A stretch of DNA of 64,000 nt from Sphingobacterium puteale (GCF_003627955.1 NZ_RBWS01000005.1:186001-250000); one strand, 5' to 3'; shown: positions 44,586-53,934, counted from the stretch's first letter. Notes: generated from the letters alone by a model not told the origin. A program made the numbers and translations.

Positions 44586-45170
44586 TTACTTACCTGTGGC
44601 AAGTCTTTTCCTTATGATACTGACAAACTCGGGTGAAACACCGAGATAAGATGCGATATAATATTGTGGTACCCGTTGTGATATTGTCGGATATAAGTCG
44701 ATAAACTCAAGATATCGTTCAGTGGCCGGTTTTGCCATGGTGTGGATCAGCCTATTTTGTAGCACAGCAAGCCTACGCTGTACCAGCATACGAAAGACGC
44801 GTTCAAACTTTGGAATAGTATCCAGCAGTTTTTCTTTAGTCTCGGGAGTCAGCATAAGGAGTTCACATTCTTCCAATGTTTCCATATACAGACTCGAAGG
44901 TATATGGTAATGAAAGGAGGCGATATCACTGATCCACCAATCTTCGACCGCAAAGGCCAAGGTGACCTCAAAACCATTTTCATCAAGATAATAGATCCGA
45001 ACGCAGCCTTTCTGGAGATATCCTTCAAACTGGCAGATCTCCCCCTCCTGCAACAACATGGTTTTCTTGGGGACTTTGCGTGTAGTCAACAAATCAGTAA
45101 ACTGTGTTATCTCTTCTTCTGTAAGTATTATGCACTTGGATACATTTTTGAGAATATTTGCGTACATCAT
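44586..45170 (-). CDS. Crp/Fnr-family transcriptional regulator
   Basis: 194 aa from the ATG at 45170; the longer frame would run into the response-regulator gene. Cyclic-nucleotide-binding-like beta roll (LLQEGEICQFEGYLQKGCVRIYY, ECELLMLTPETKEKLL) and a C-terminal winged helix (TERYLEFIDLYP, IASYLGVSPEFVSIIRKR). Many Bacteroidota members of this type do not bind cAMP, and the usual cAMP phosphate-binding Arg-Ser pair is not evident, so the signal is unknown. It starts 16 nt after the response-regulator stop on the same strand, so probably co-transcribed with the two-component system. Confidence 0.88.
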   Translation of the reverse strand: MMYANILKNVSKCIILTEEEITQFTDLLTTRKVPKKTMLLQEGEICQFEGYLQKGCVRIYYLDENGFEVTLAFAVEDWWISDIASFHYHIPSSLYMETLEECELLMLTPETKEKLLDTIPKFERVFRMLVQRRLAVLQNRLIHTMAKPATERYLEFIDLYPTISQRVPQYYIASYLGVSPEFVSIIRKRLATGK

Positions 45171-45186
45171 ATTATTATTGTCAAAG

Positions 45187-45903
45187 CTACTTATTTTCAT
45201 ATAAAATATAACCGGCACCGTAGATACTCTCGATATGTAACATCTTATCGACCTGCAGCAATTTACGAATACGCGAAATAAAAACCTCCAGGCTTTTGCC
45301 ATTAAAAAAATCTGTATTCCCCCAGAATAACAAAAGAAGATCCTTTTTGTTGACCAACAGATTTTTATGTAAGATCAGATGGCGCAGCAGTTCTGCTTCG
45401 CGGATGGTCAGCTTTTGTGCCTTTCCTTCGCTATCCGTCAAGCTATAACGTTCCATATCAAGCCACAGCTGACCTATCCGAAGTCCGGTCTCAGACACAG
45501 CATCCGGTACAGGAGCCGCAGCTACCGCCAATAAATTGCGAATTTTAAGCAATATTTCATCCATATCAAAGGGTTTAGCAATATAATCCACCGCCCCTAG
45601 CGACAGCCCTTGGAGACGTGAAGTTCGTTCGTGCAGCGCTGTCAAAAAGAAAATCGGCTGTCCTTTCTTCAGTTGCACAATATCCTGAGCGAGATCAAAG
45701 CCATTTCCGTCCGGGAGCTGCACATCTATAATTAGCAATTTAGCCACGTGCTCCCCAAAAGCCTCCAATCCAGCTTTCATCGTGCAAGCCCACACCACGC
45801 TAAATCCCTTGTAGCGGAGATAGCGTGAGAAAACCTCGCCCAGATCAGGTTCGTCCTCGATCAGCAGGATATCAATCCTTTTTTTTGCTATTGAAATACC
45901 CAT
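45187..45903 (-). CDS. OmpR-family response regulator
   Basis: 238-aa two-domain regulator. Receiver domain 1-122: acidic pocket LLIEDEPD, phospho-acceptor Asp60 (LLIIDVQLPDGNGF), FLTA and the conserved Lys in DYIAKPF. Winged-helix DNA-binding domain about 135-238 (LTIREAELLRHLILHKNLLVNKKDLL, SLEVFISRIRKLL, IESIYGAGYILY). Start ATG 45903; the TTG at 45909 is less likely. It overlaps the kinase gene by 32 bp, typical of translational coupling. Its class binds 11-bp-spaced direct repeats, and two such arrays lie at 47330-47373 and 53770-53813. Confidence 0.94.
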   Translation of the reverse strand: MGISIAKKRIDILLIEDEPDLGEVFSRYLRYKGFSVVWACTMKAGLEAFGEHVAKLLIIDVQLPDGNGFDLAQDIVQLKKGQPIFFLTALHERTSRLQGLSLGAVDYIAKPFDMDEILLKIRNLLAVAAAPVPDAVSETGLRIGQLWLDMERYSLTDSEGKAQKLTIREAELLRHLILHKNLLVNKKDLLLLFWGNTDFFNGKSLEVFISRIRKLLQVDKMLHIESIYGAGYILYENK

Positions 45904-47290
45904 TGTCAATGTAAATATAAAAAATAGTACCGCCCCCGGAACTATTTCCCAAACAGATTGCCCAACCTAGGCGATCCAAACAAGATTTTACATAGTATAA
46001 TCCTAATCCAAGCCCGGGTTTCCCACCCGAAGACTGTCCGCGATAGAAAGCGGTAAATAGCGCGTTCCTATCCGATGGAGCAATTCCCCGCCCATTGTCT
46101 TCAATCTTGAGGCAATATTGTTCAACTTTCCTCTCCCAGCTCAATCGAATGGTCTTGGTGGAATGGTCGTTAAATTTGATGGCGTTTGAGATCAGATTGT
46201 CAAGTATTGAAAAATAATACCCCTCATCCAGTTGCAATAGCAGCTCCTCCCCTAGTGGCGTATAATCTATTTCAATCTCTCCTTGGTAACGCAGTTGCAG
46301 TTCGTGTAGGATCTCCATTGTAAATAAGTCAAGGGGAACCTGTACAATTTTTGCCCGCTGCTCCTGCAAAGCGACGGATCCCATCACTTGTTCAAAATAG
46401 TCCTTGAGCCGCTTTGCCTGCCTTTCGACCACACGCCCCAACTGAGCTACCTCTTTATTGTCCGGGTCAGTCTCCCGATCGATCAGGCTATGCGCGCTGA
46501 CCAAGATTGTTGTCAATGGTGTATTGAATTCATGCCGCATATGATTCAAGAAACTTGTTTTCAGATCGACAAGTTTACGCTGATTGACCCAATTTCTGTA
46601 GGTTCTGTAGCTCAGCAGCACAATAAGAGCTATACAGGCCAAGGAAAGTAAAAATACAGGCGCCATTTGTTGTATGATCCGCCAGTTGCGATTTTCATAA
46701 TCCACATAGAGACTATAAGTAAAACGGTAAGGAATCGGTGCTCTGTCGCTGACGGCCAACTGGAACACCCGATTGTTGAGCGATCCCTGTTTGAGTGAGC
46801 CACTGATGGCCGACATATGATTGGCATTCGCACTTTTATAAAACACCTTCCAGGTACTGTCTGTTGGATTGTAGAGTTCCAGCTCATCAAAATGAAACAA
46901 ATAGACCAGTGTTGTATCGAGCCGCTGCTGCCGGACGATCCGATAAAAGATGCTGTCCAGCGACTGTTTTTTACGCATGCTTGCGAGAAACTGTTCCATC
47001 CGTTGCTTGCCATACTGTTGCGCATCTGGGGAATGCTCCATGACTTTCCTAAACCAGGTCTGCAGATACGGAACCAGTTCCGCCTGAAATACGGCATCGC
47101 CCCCGGGAAAAATCTTATCATCCATAATGGCTGTACCATATTCATTTTGGATCAGATTGAGCTGTCCGATCTGATAGTTTTTATCTTCAAGTTGATAGGT
47201 ATTAAAAATCAAAAAGCCTATTAGGGCCGTTAAAATCAAGAAACTTGTCCCAAATGCCCAGGGATATATATTTCTATTGAAGCTATTCAT
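45872..47290 (-). CDS. Sensor histidine kinase
   Basis: 472-aa membrane histidine kinase. TM1 about 11-29 (AFGTSFLILTALIGFLIF), periplasmic sensor about 30-210 without recognised fold, TM2 about 212-230 (VFLLSLACIALIVLLSY). HisKA with His253 (NHMRHEFNTPLTTIL), HATPase with NLISNAIKFN, EDNGRGIAP, FTAFYRG and GLGLGLYYVKS. It pairs with the overlapping OmpR-type regulator. It diverges from the GH29 gene, and the 130-nt gap holds a four-unit repeat array likely bound by the regulator. A classical kinase/regulator pair next to a PUL is less common than a hybrid system or sigma/FecR pair. Confidence 0.94.
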   Translation of the reverse strand: MNSFNRNIYPWAFGTSFLILTALIGFLIFNTYQLEDKNYQIGQLNLIQNEYGTAIMDDKIFPGGDAVFQAELVPYLQTWFRKVMEHSPDAQQYGKQRMEQFLASMRKKQSLDSIFYRIVRQQRLDTTLVYLFHFDELELYNPTDSTWKVFYKSANANHMSAISGSLKQGSLNNRVFQLAVSDRAPIPYRFTYSLYVDYENRNWRIIQQMAPVFLLSLACIALIVLLSYRTYRNWVNQRKLVDLKTSFLNHMRHEFNTPLTTILVSAHSLIDRETDPDNKEVAQLGRVVERQAKRLKDYFEQVMGSVALQEQRAKIVQVPLDLFTMEILHELQLRYQGEIEIDYTPLGEELLLQLDEGYYFSILDNLISNAIKFNDHSTKTIRLSWERKVEQYCLKIEDNGRGIAPSDRNALFTAFYRGQSSGGKPGLGLGLYYVKSCLDRLGWAICLGNSSGGGTIFYIYIDNGYFNSKKKD

Positions 47291-47329
47291 AGTTTAAAAA
47301 TAGCATCTATTTACCGATTCAAGATACCC

Positions 47330-47373
47330 ATTAGGTTTTTATTAGGCTTTCATTAAGCTTTTGTTAAGCCGAT
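47330..47373. promoter_or_regulatory. Four 11-bp direct repeats upstream of GH29 (candidate response-regulator operator)
   Basis: Units in exact 11-bp phase: ATTAGGTTTTT, ATTAGGCTTTC, ATTAAGCTTTT, GTTAAGCCGAT. They lie between the divergent kinase and GH29 genes and end 17 nt before a -7-like element (47391). A second array with the same consensus ATTA(A/G)G(C/T)TTT and the same 17-nt spacing precedes the SusC gene at 53691. Spacing fits an OmpR-family dimer array overlapping the -33 region. Confidence 0.75.
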
Positions 47374-47390
47374 GATACCCCGATTAACTG

Positions 47391-47398
47391 TACTTTTA
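47391..47398 (+). promoter_or_regulatory. Candidate -7 element of the GH29 gene
   Basis: TACTTTTA, one mismatch to TAnnTTTG, 22 nt before the GH29 ATG and exactly 17 nt after the repeat array. No -33 TTG at the usual distance, as expected for an activator-dependent promoter. Confidence 0.5.
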
Positions 47399-47420
47399 TA
47401 GTATAACAAATTAGCAAATT

Positions 47421-48830
47421 ATGTCCAAAATTTCACAAACACTACTTTACAGCCTATTTTACCTTTTGTTGGGTAATACACTATTCGCACAGTCCAGTTT
47501 TTCAAAGAAAGTTCTTGAGCAGAGCCAGCTCGATTTTGTTAACTTAGGATTTGGAATGTTTATTCACTATGGTATGCCTACCTTTATGGAACAGGACTGG
47601 TCTGATCCCAATGCTCCTTTGGAGCTGTTCAAATCACCGAAACTCAATGTGGATCAATGGGCCAAGGCAGCTAAGTCGGCCAATATGACCTATGGCTGTC
47701 TCACCACCAAACATCATAGCGGTTTCCCGATCTGGGACACCAAAACCACGGACTATAACGTTATGAATACCCCTTTACACCGTGATGTGGTGAAGGAGTT
47801 TACCGATGCCTTCCGTAAAAATGGTCTGCGCGTGATGCTTTATTATTCCATCCTGGACATGCATCAGGGAATACGCCCTCATACGATCACCAAAGCCCAT
47901 ATCCAGTTGATTAAGGATCAGCTCACAGAATTATTGACACAATACGGCGAGATCGATGCTCTGGTTATCGATGGTTGGGATGCCCCTTGGTCGCGCATTT
48001 CGTACGATGATATTCCTTTCGATGATATCTATTATTTAGTCAAATCATTACAACCCAAATGCCTGTTGATGGATCTCAATTCGGCTAAATATCCGGGCGA
48101 TGCATTATTTTATACCGACATCAAATCCTATGAACAGGGTGCGGGACAATTTATCTCCAAAGAACATAATAAGCTGCCAGCCATGGCCTGTTTGCCCCTA
48201 CAGCAAAATTGGTTTTGGAAAACATCATTTCCAACTACTCCGGTAAAGGATGTGAAGGAACTTGTGGAGAAATTCGTTATACCCTACAACAATGCCTATT
48301 GCAACTTTATGCTCAATGTAGCTCCCAATAGTGATGGTTTAATGGATCAAAACGCACTTGAAGCCTTAAAAACCCTCGGTACATTATACAAAAACAAACC
48401 TAATTACAGCACATTACCAAGCTATCAGGCTCCAATTGTCGATCACAATATTGCCAAACAAGTCGCTTCTTACAGCAGCTGGGGTGAGGATATGAATATT
48501 ATGGATTTTGCCAATGATGATAATTTTGGTAGCGCCTGGGTATCCAATCCACAGGCTAAAAAAGAAGTATGGTATGAATTGGATTTTGAGCGTAGCAAAG
48601 CTTTCAATAGCGTGGTTATCACTGAAGGTAAAGACAACCCATCACACTATAGTTTATCTTACCTCAAAGGTGGAAAATGGCATTCCATTTCAGCCACACC
48701 GGTGCAACAAGGCCGAATTAAGATCTTTCGTTTTGACGAAGTTCTTGGAGAAAAATTACGCTTCAATATCCATCCCGAGAAGGATAATGCGGTAGTAAAT
48801 GAGATCGGTGTTTACCAAGAAAGAAGGTAG
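47421..48830 (+). CDS. GH29 alpha-L-fucosidase
   Basis: 469-aa exported enzyme of the retaining fucosidase family. Signal peptide 1-23 (GNTLFA-Q). Family stretches: FGMFIHYGMPTF near 43, YGCLTTKHHSGFPIWDTKTTDY near 90-115 (His-His substrate pocket), VMLYYSILDMH near 140, LVIDGWDAPW with Asp184 as likely nucleophile, and NFMLNVAPNSDGLMD near 295. The C-terminal about 120 residues form a discoidin-like sandwich (WYELDFERSKAFNSVVITEG) as in many GH29 proteins. Divergent from the kinase/regulator pair; shares its promoter array with the SusC gene at 53691. Confidence 0.93.
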   Translation: MSKISQTLLYSLFYLLLGNTLFAQSSFSKKVLEQSQLDFVNLGFGMFIHYGMPTFMEQDWSDPNAPLELFKSPKLNVDQWAKAAKSANMTYGCLTTKHHSGFPIWDTKTTDYNVMNTPLHRDVVKEFTDAFRKNGLRVMLYYSILDMHQGIRPHTITKAHIQLIKDQLTELLTQYGEIDALVIDGWDAPWSRISYDDIPFDDIYYLVKSLQPKCLLMDLNSAKYPGDALFYTDIKSYEQGAGQFISKEHNKLPAMACLPLQQNWFWKTSFPTTPVKDVKELVEKFVIPYNNAYCNFMLNVAPNSDGLMDQNALEALKTLGTLYKNKPNYSTLPSYQAPIVDHNIAKQVASYSSWGEDMNIMDFANDDNFGSAWVSNPQAKKEVWYELDFERSKAFNSVVITEGKDNPSHYSLSYLKGGKWHSISATPVQQGRIKIFRFDEVLGEKLRFNIHPEKDNAVVNEIGVYQERR

Positions 48831-48860
48831 AAATAGACTATTCACCGTTATATAAAACAG

Positions 48861-48898
48861 TAAGAATTCCCGAGCGCAAAGCGTCTCGGGAATTCTTA
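48861..48898. terminator. Bidirectional terminator between GH29 and SusD
   Basis: Perfect 14-bp inverted repeat TAAGAATTCCCGAG / CTCGGGAATTCTTA with a 10-nt centre (CGCAAAGCGT) that itself can pair. It sits between convergent stops at 48830 (plus) and 48921 (minus). Confidence 0.85.
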
Positions 48899-48920
48899 TT
48901 TTCACCTGTTACCATTACCT

Positions 48921-50543
48921 TTATTTCCATAACGGATTCTGAACCAATACCCCTTTAGAAGCATCAATTGCAGATTGAGGTATCGGCCAGACGTAAAATT
49001 TTGGATTATTAAAATACCGTGTATCAACTACAGTTTTCAAATATTTGTTTTTATGGCCATTTTCTGTACTTATAGAGGCAATGCCATCCGGAGCATGAAC
49101 TGTATATATAGGTCCCTGCAGAACCTGTTCTCCTAGTTTCCAACGCAGTATATCAAAATACCGAAGCCCCTCCCCTGCTAATTCTATCCTTCGTTCATGT
49201 CTGATAAAAGTACGTAAACCAGATTGATTCATTGCCCAGCCATTCAACGCAAAAGTCTGCACGACAGATGGCATATTTGCTCTCGTCCGAATTTGGTTTA
49301 AGACAGCGATAACCTCATTTGAAGGTCCTGATATCTCATTTTGTGCTTCAGCAAAATTCAATAAAACCTCGGCATAGCGAAAAGCTTTCCAATTGTTTGT
49401 TCCGGATCGGACATAATCATATCTGTCTACATTTTTGGCCCATGAAAAACCTGCTCGCGAACCAAGGTCACCACCGATTCTGTCACCAGCATTATTAAAT
49501 GGGTCATACTGATTTATATTGGAAAAAAAAGGGTAAGGGAAAATGTCCCCCGGACACAATATCGTCCCCCTTAGCCTTGGATCTCTATTGCCAAAGGGGT
49601 CTGTTGACTTATAAGCAGGATCCTTAGTGAAAGGATAATATCCATTTTTACTTTCATAATCATCTACCAATTCGGCCGTCGGCCCAAGAATATTGCGCCC
49701 GTTCATCAAGGCCTGAGACCCCAGAATATCTCTCAGGCTGTTCTGCTTAACGGACAAGGTATAGCCAAAAGACCAAATATCCTCCGCCGAATAATCACCG
49801 TCCTTTTGAAAAAAATTATAATAATTCGGATAAAGGCTATAAGTCTTCATCGCCATCAGTTCCCTGGCAGTAGTTGCTGCTTGACTAAACTGTTCATTAT
49901 AAAGACATACCCTAATTTTAAGGGCCATTACCGCACCTTTGGTCGCCCTCCCCAGGTCTGCACCTGTATAAGACTGTGGTAAATCTGCCGCGGCCTCGTC
50001 CAGCCATTGAATAACATTTTTTATAATCTCCGATTTAGCAGTTTTTGGTAGATCTGCTTCATTTGGATCCTTAATCAGACTATTGACAAAAGGAATATCC
50101 CCATAGAGCGTAGTCATAATAAAATAGCGGTATGCTAAGACAAATTTGACTTCTGCAATCAATCTTTTTTTCAGATTGACGTCCATGCCCGGAACTTGGT
50201 CTACGTGTTCAAAAAAACTGAACGCCTGTCGCATGGGTGAATAATTCCATTCTTTTCCACTGATGGTCGGATCTTGGGTGCTATTGCCAAAACGTTTTGT
50301 TGTCGGATCATTGCTAATACCGTTATCGCTCATTCCCTCATAATATACAAAATTATCCTGGGGCATAAAAGTATACATTCGAGTTGCAAACATCACTGCA
50401 TCCTCCGAAGACTGCCAGTACGTTTCATCTGTGATCTGATTCAGGGGAACATGATCCAACATATTTTTGTTACAAGCTCCTGTCATGATACAGAGCGCCA
50501 TGACACCTAATAATTGTGTTAACTTTATCATTTGATTGCTCAT
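48921..50543 (-). CDS. SusD/RagB-family lipoprotein
   Basis: 540-aa lipoprotein (lipobox MTGAC, Cys24, followed by NKNMLDHVPLNQ). SusD landmarks: EVKFVLAYRYFIMTTLYGDIPFV, FRYAEVLLNFAEAQNE, and RHERRIELAGEGLRYFDILRWKLG near the C-terminus. It starts 34 nt after the SusC stop, so they are co-transcribed. By shared promoter repeats with the GH29 gene, a fucose-containing ligand is likely, but this is an inference. Confidence 0.94.
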   Translation of the reverse strand: MSNQMIKLTQLLGVMALCIMTGACNKNMLDHVPLNQITDETYWQSSEDAVMFATRMYTFMPQDNFVYYEGMSDNGISNDPTTKRFGNSTQDPTISGKEWNYSPMRQAFSFFEHVDQVPGMDVNLKKRLIAEVKFVLAYRYFIMTTLYGDIPFVNSLIKDPNEADLPKTAKSEIIKNVIQWLDEAAADLPQSYTGADLGRATKGAVMALKIRVCLYNEQFSQAATTARELMAMKTYSLYPNYYNFFQKDGDYSAEDIWSFGYTLSVKQNSLRDILGSQALMNGRNILGPTAELVDDYESKNGYYPFTKDPAYKSTDPFGNRDPRLRGTILCPGDIFPYPFFSNINQYDPFNNAGDRIGGDLGSRAGFSWAKNVDRYDYVRSGTNNWKAFRYAEVLLNFAEAQNEISGPSNEVIAVLNQIRTRANMPSVVQTFALNGWAMNQSGLRTFIRHERRIELAGEGLRYFDILRWKLGEQVLQGPIYTVHAPDGIASISTENGHKNKYLKTVVDTRYFNNPKFYVWPIPQSAIDASKGVLVQNPLWK

Positions 50544-50577
50544 TATTTATATTTCTAAAAATCAACTTTCCCTTCTT

Positions 50578-53500
50578 TTAAAACGATAGATTTAGACCCA
50601 GACTCAGATTTCTAACCTGTGGATAATTGGATCCATCACCATAATTTGAGATTTCAGGATCCAAACTTTTTGGAAAATCTTTATTTGTAAAAACGAATAG
50701 ATTGTCCGCCGATGCAAAAAAACGCAAAGAGGAAAGACCGAGCTTGTTTACGATTTTACTATTCATGGTATAGCCCAATTGAATATTTTTAACGCGCAGA
50801 TAAGAAGCATTAAATAACCACCAACTCGAAAACTGACTGTTATTAATGGACTGATCTGTACGCAATATGGGATAACGTGCATCCGGATTAGTCGGTGACC
50901 AATAATCTAACTGCGATTCCAGAATATTTCCATCACCATTATAAAAAAAAGGCACTTGAGCTCCACCGCTAACACGGGCAAGGTTGCTCATAACCCCTTG
51001 CAATAATATTCCGATATCAAATCCACGGTAGGATCCACCCAAATTAATTCCATAACGATACTGAGGAGTTGCCTGTCCCAAAATCACGCGATCATCAGGC
51101 GTAATCTTGCCATCCCCATTGACATCCCTGAATTTGATATCCCCGGGGATATTTCTTGGGGTCTGGGTTGCATGATTCGCTATCTCGTCTACTGATTGAA
51201 AAAGTCCCTCCGCTTTCAGGCCATACCATATCCATCGCGATTGTCCCACGATAAGCGGATTATCGCCGTAACTGGGTCCGGTCCCACCTAAATCGAGGAT
51301 TTTGTTACGATTATCAGAGAAATTAACAGAAGCATGATAATGAAAATCATTGACATGGTTCTTGTAGGCGATACTTACCTCAAACCCCTGGTTCTGTAGC
51401 TTTCCGACATTTTGCTGAGGTGCTCCGATCCCATAAGTACTTGGCACAACGGGCGATCGTAAAATTCCTGATGTTCGTTCTCTGAATAAGTCCACGTTCA
51501 CATCAATATGATTTAGAATTGTAAAATCCAACCCAACATTTGCAGTTGTTTTGACCTCCCAGGTCAAATCTGGATTAGGCGAATTATTATAATAGGTAGT
51601 CGTGGTGCTATTTTTATTCAGAATATATCGATCCTGTCCAATGGTATTCGCCCAAGGGTATAATCCGCTTGCATTTTGGTTGCCGACCTGGCCATAAGAT
51701 GCCCTGAATTTAACGAAATTTAAAACATTCGTGATAGGTTTTAAAAAGCTCTCATCTGAAATAATCCAGCCAGCAGAAACCGATGGGAAAAAGCCATATT
51801 TTTTATTCTGAAAAACCGAGGTGCCGTCATATCTGGCATTCGCCTCCAATAAGTAACGTCCTTTATAATCATAGTTTACCCGGCCAAACCAAGATCTGAC
51901 AGCATAAGAGGTTGCGTTTCCGGACACATTGGTCAAGGTTGGATCGGATGATCCTGCATCGATCTGATCTAGGGAATTGTTTAAGAAATCATAACGTGTA
52001 ATGGCGTTGTAATCATAGCGATCGGATTCCTGAGAATAACCCAGTAAAGCTTTTAACGCGTGGTCACCAAAAATCTTATTATAATTTAATGTAATTATTC
52101 CAGTGGGATGGCTTTGTGCATAATTTACTTTACTCGCACTATTGGGATCATTCACATACACCACGATCTGTTCATCATCATTATAAAGCGGATGTCTGCT
52201 AAAAAATGCGGAAGTAAAACTATTGGTGTAGTTATAACTATATGTTCCGTTCAGTACCAAATTATCCAGAATTTTAAATTCAGCAAGAAAATTCGTATTT
52301 ATGGTGTTAAGATTTTCATTACTGACCCCGCCCTTTGTCATGATATCATTAGGCTGAGCACCCCCACGGTAACTTCTGTCATTTCCTCCTTTTGTATACG
52401 GATATTCGGTTACAGGAACAATATAGGACCATTGTAGCGCATTGCCTATACCATAAGCAGGCTGTTGCTTATCTTCCTTGGTCAGCACTGTATTAACACC
52501 AATTTTCAATCTTTTCGATACCTGAACATTTACATTACCCCGCGTATTGTATCTTTTATACTCCACATTTTTAATTAATCCGCCCTGGTTTAGGTAGCCT
52601 CCCGAAACGAAATAATCTACATTTTCACTTCCACCGGACACACTTAAATTATGCTGGTTTTGCATTGCCCGATTGTCAAGTATATAAGGAATCCAGTTTG
52701 TACTAGGCAAGGCTCCAGATTTGTACTTTTCAGCTAATTCGGGGTTGAATTTTACCTGAGCATTTGGATTGTCGTTCAGCTGGGCCTGATTGTACAGATC
52801 TACAAATTGCGGCGCATCAACAAATTTAGGGAGTCTCACCGGGCGTTGTGCCCCAAACATCGCACTATATTGTACATTTGGTTTACTATTTTTTTTACCC
52901 TTCTTAGTTGTTACCAAAAGTACCCCACCCGAAGCTCGGGCACCATAAATAGCCGTCGCCGAAGCATCTTTCAAAATACTGACTGACGCGATATCATTCG
53001 GATTGAGGTAATTAATATTGTTCACAGCAATACCGTCAACAATATAAAGAACCGGATTATTCGACAAAGTGCTATTACCACGAATATCCACCGAAGTTGA
53101 ACCATAGCCGGGATTGCCATCCGTCTGCTGGATATTTAAACCACCGGCTTGGCCCTGGAGAATATTGATCACAGAGGGAACAGCACGATTTTCAAGGTCC
53201 TCACTCGAAACCGTAGCAACAGAACTCGTCAAACTCGCTTTCTTCTGTGTGCCGTAGCCAACCACGACAACCTCATTTAGACTGGTTTGCGAAAGCTGCA
53301 AAGTTACATTTAACATTTTTCGACCTTGTACCGGAATAACCTGTGTTTGATGGCCCACATAGGAAAATACAAGTGAGCCATTTTTCGGCACACGAATACT
53401 GAACATCCCTTTGCTATCAGTTTGGCTTTGTTCTTTACTTTCTTTCACAGCTACTGTAGCACCAGAAATACCCATTAATCCTTGTTGTACTCCTGTTACT

Positions 53501-53691
53501 TGCCCAGTCACTAAAATCAACGAATCCTGTAGACTGAGGTGATTTAATAATATGGGTTTGGTAATTTTCATTTCAGCCGATCTGGCTGGCGAATAACATG
53601 CTACCGAAGTCAATAGCAAAATTGACCAATGACAATTTGCTTTCCAACGAAGCATATATTGAGTCTTTGGTTGAATAAAAAAATGATTCAT
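50578..53691 (-). CDS. SusC-family TonB-dependent transporter, candidate fucosylated-glycan importer
   Basis: 1037-aa outer-membrane transporter. Leader with hydrophobic core about 22-38 (WSILLLTSVACYSPARSA), carboxypeptidase-regulatory-like domain about 60-145 (VTGQVTGVQQGLMGISGATV), plug signature LNEVVVVGYGTQKKASLTSSV near 140, RASGGVLLVTTKKG, terminal strand SLGLNLSF. No STN domain. ATG at 53691; an inner ATG at 53655 would also keep the signal. Upstream lies a four-unit 11-bp repeat array and a -7-like element arranged exactly as at the GH29 gene. Confidence 0.95.
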   Translation of the reverse strand: MNHFFIQPKTQYMLRWKANCHWSILLLTSVACYSPARSAEMKITKPILLNHLSLQDSLILVTGQVTGVQQGLMGISGATVAVKESKEQSQTDSKGMFSIRVPKNGSLVFSYVGHQTQVIPVQGRKMLNVTLQLSQTSLNEVVVVGYGTQKKASLTSSVATVSSEDLENRAVPSVINILQGQAGGLNIQQTDGNPGYGSTSVDIRGNSTLSNNPVLYIVDGIAVNNINYLNPNDIASVSILKDASATAIYGARASGGVLLVTTKKGKKNSKPNVQYSAMFGAQRPVRLPKFVDAPQFVDLYNQAQLNDNPNAQVKFNPELAEKYKSGALPSTNWIPYILDNRAMQNQHNLSVSGGSENVDYFVSGGYLNQGGLIKNVEYKRYNTRGNVNVQVSKRLKIGVNTVLTKEDKQQPAYGIGNALQWSYIVPVTEYPYTKGGNDRSYRGGAQPNDIMTKGGVSNENLNTINTNFLAEFKILDNLVLNGTYSYNYTNSFTSAFFSRHPLYNDDEQIVVYVNDPNSASKVNYAQSHPTGIITLNYNKIFGDHALKALLGYSQESDRYDYNAITRYDFLNNSLDQIDAGSSDPTLTNVSGNATSYAVRSWFGRVNYDYKGRYLLEANARYDGTSVFQNKKYGFFPSVSAGWIISDESFLKPITNVLNFVKFRASYGQVGNQNASGLYPWANTIGQDRYILNKNSTTTTYYNNSPNPDLTWEVKTTANVGLDFTILNHIDVNVDLFRERTSGILRSPVVPSTYGIGAPQQNVGKLQNQGFEVSIAYKNHVNDFHYHASVNFSDNRNKILDLGGTGPSYGDNPLIVGQSRWIWYGLKAEGLFQSVDEIANHATQTPRNIPGDIKFRDVNGDGKITPDDRVILGQATPQYRYGINLGGSYRGFDIGILLQGVMSNLARVSGGAQVPFFYNGDGNILESQLDYWSPTNPDARYPILRTDQSINNSQFSSWWLFNASYLRVKNIQLGYTMNSKIVNKLGLSSLRFFASADNLFVFTNKDFPKSLDPEISNYGDGSNYPQVRNLSLGLNLSF

Positions 53692-53744
53692 AACATAAAA
53701 AGTTTATTAGTTACTTGAATAGGTATAAGGTTTTTTAGTACTCG

Positions 53745-53752
53745 TAAAGATA
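53745..53752 (-). promoter_or_regulatory. Candidate -7 element of the SusC gene at 53691
   Basis: Minus-strand TATCTTTA, one mismatch to TAnnTTTG, exactly 17 nt downstream of the repeat array and 53 nt before the SusC ATG. Confidence 0.5.
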
Positions 53753-53769
53753 CTATACACAGCTGGGCA

Positions 53770-53813
53770 CTATGCTTAATGGAAACCTAATGAAAGCCTA
53801 ATAAAAACTTAAT
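53770..53813. promoter_or_regulatory. Four 11-bp direct repeats upstream of SusC (second copy of the candidate operator)
   Basis: In the direction of transcription (minus) the units read ATTAAGTTTTT, ATTAGGCTTTC, ATTAGGTTTCC, ATTAAGCATAG. The second unit is identical to the second unit of the GH29 array, and number of units, phase and distance to the -7 element (17 nt) all agree. Confidence 0.75.
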
Positions 53814-53877
53814 GGTTGATTCAATTTTTATCCACTAAAATATTTAAGGAGAAAGCAGATAAAGGATCCGATATATA

Positions 53878-53913
53878 CAAAAAGCACCGCCACATTTGTG
53901 ACGGTGCTTTTTG
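53878..53913. terminator. Hairpin terminator between the two SusC/SusD pairs
   Basis: Inverted repeat AAAAAGCACCG / CGGTGCTTTTT (11 bp plus inner CAC/GTG pairs), 22 nt beyond the stop of the SusD gene at 53935. It separates that transcription unit from the repeat-controlled SusC gene at 53691. Confidence 0.85.
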
Positions 53914-53934
53914 TATACTGTAGAAACTAAGCCC

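Noticed and set aside
45171..45302. Extended N-terminus of the Crp/Fnr regulator
   Set aside because: It would overlap the response-regulator gene in another frame; the ATG at 45170 gives the normal family N-terminus.
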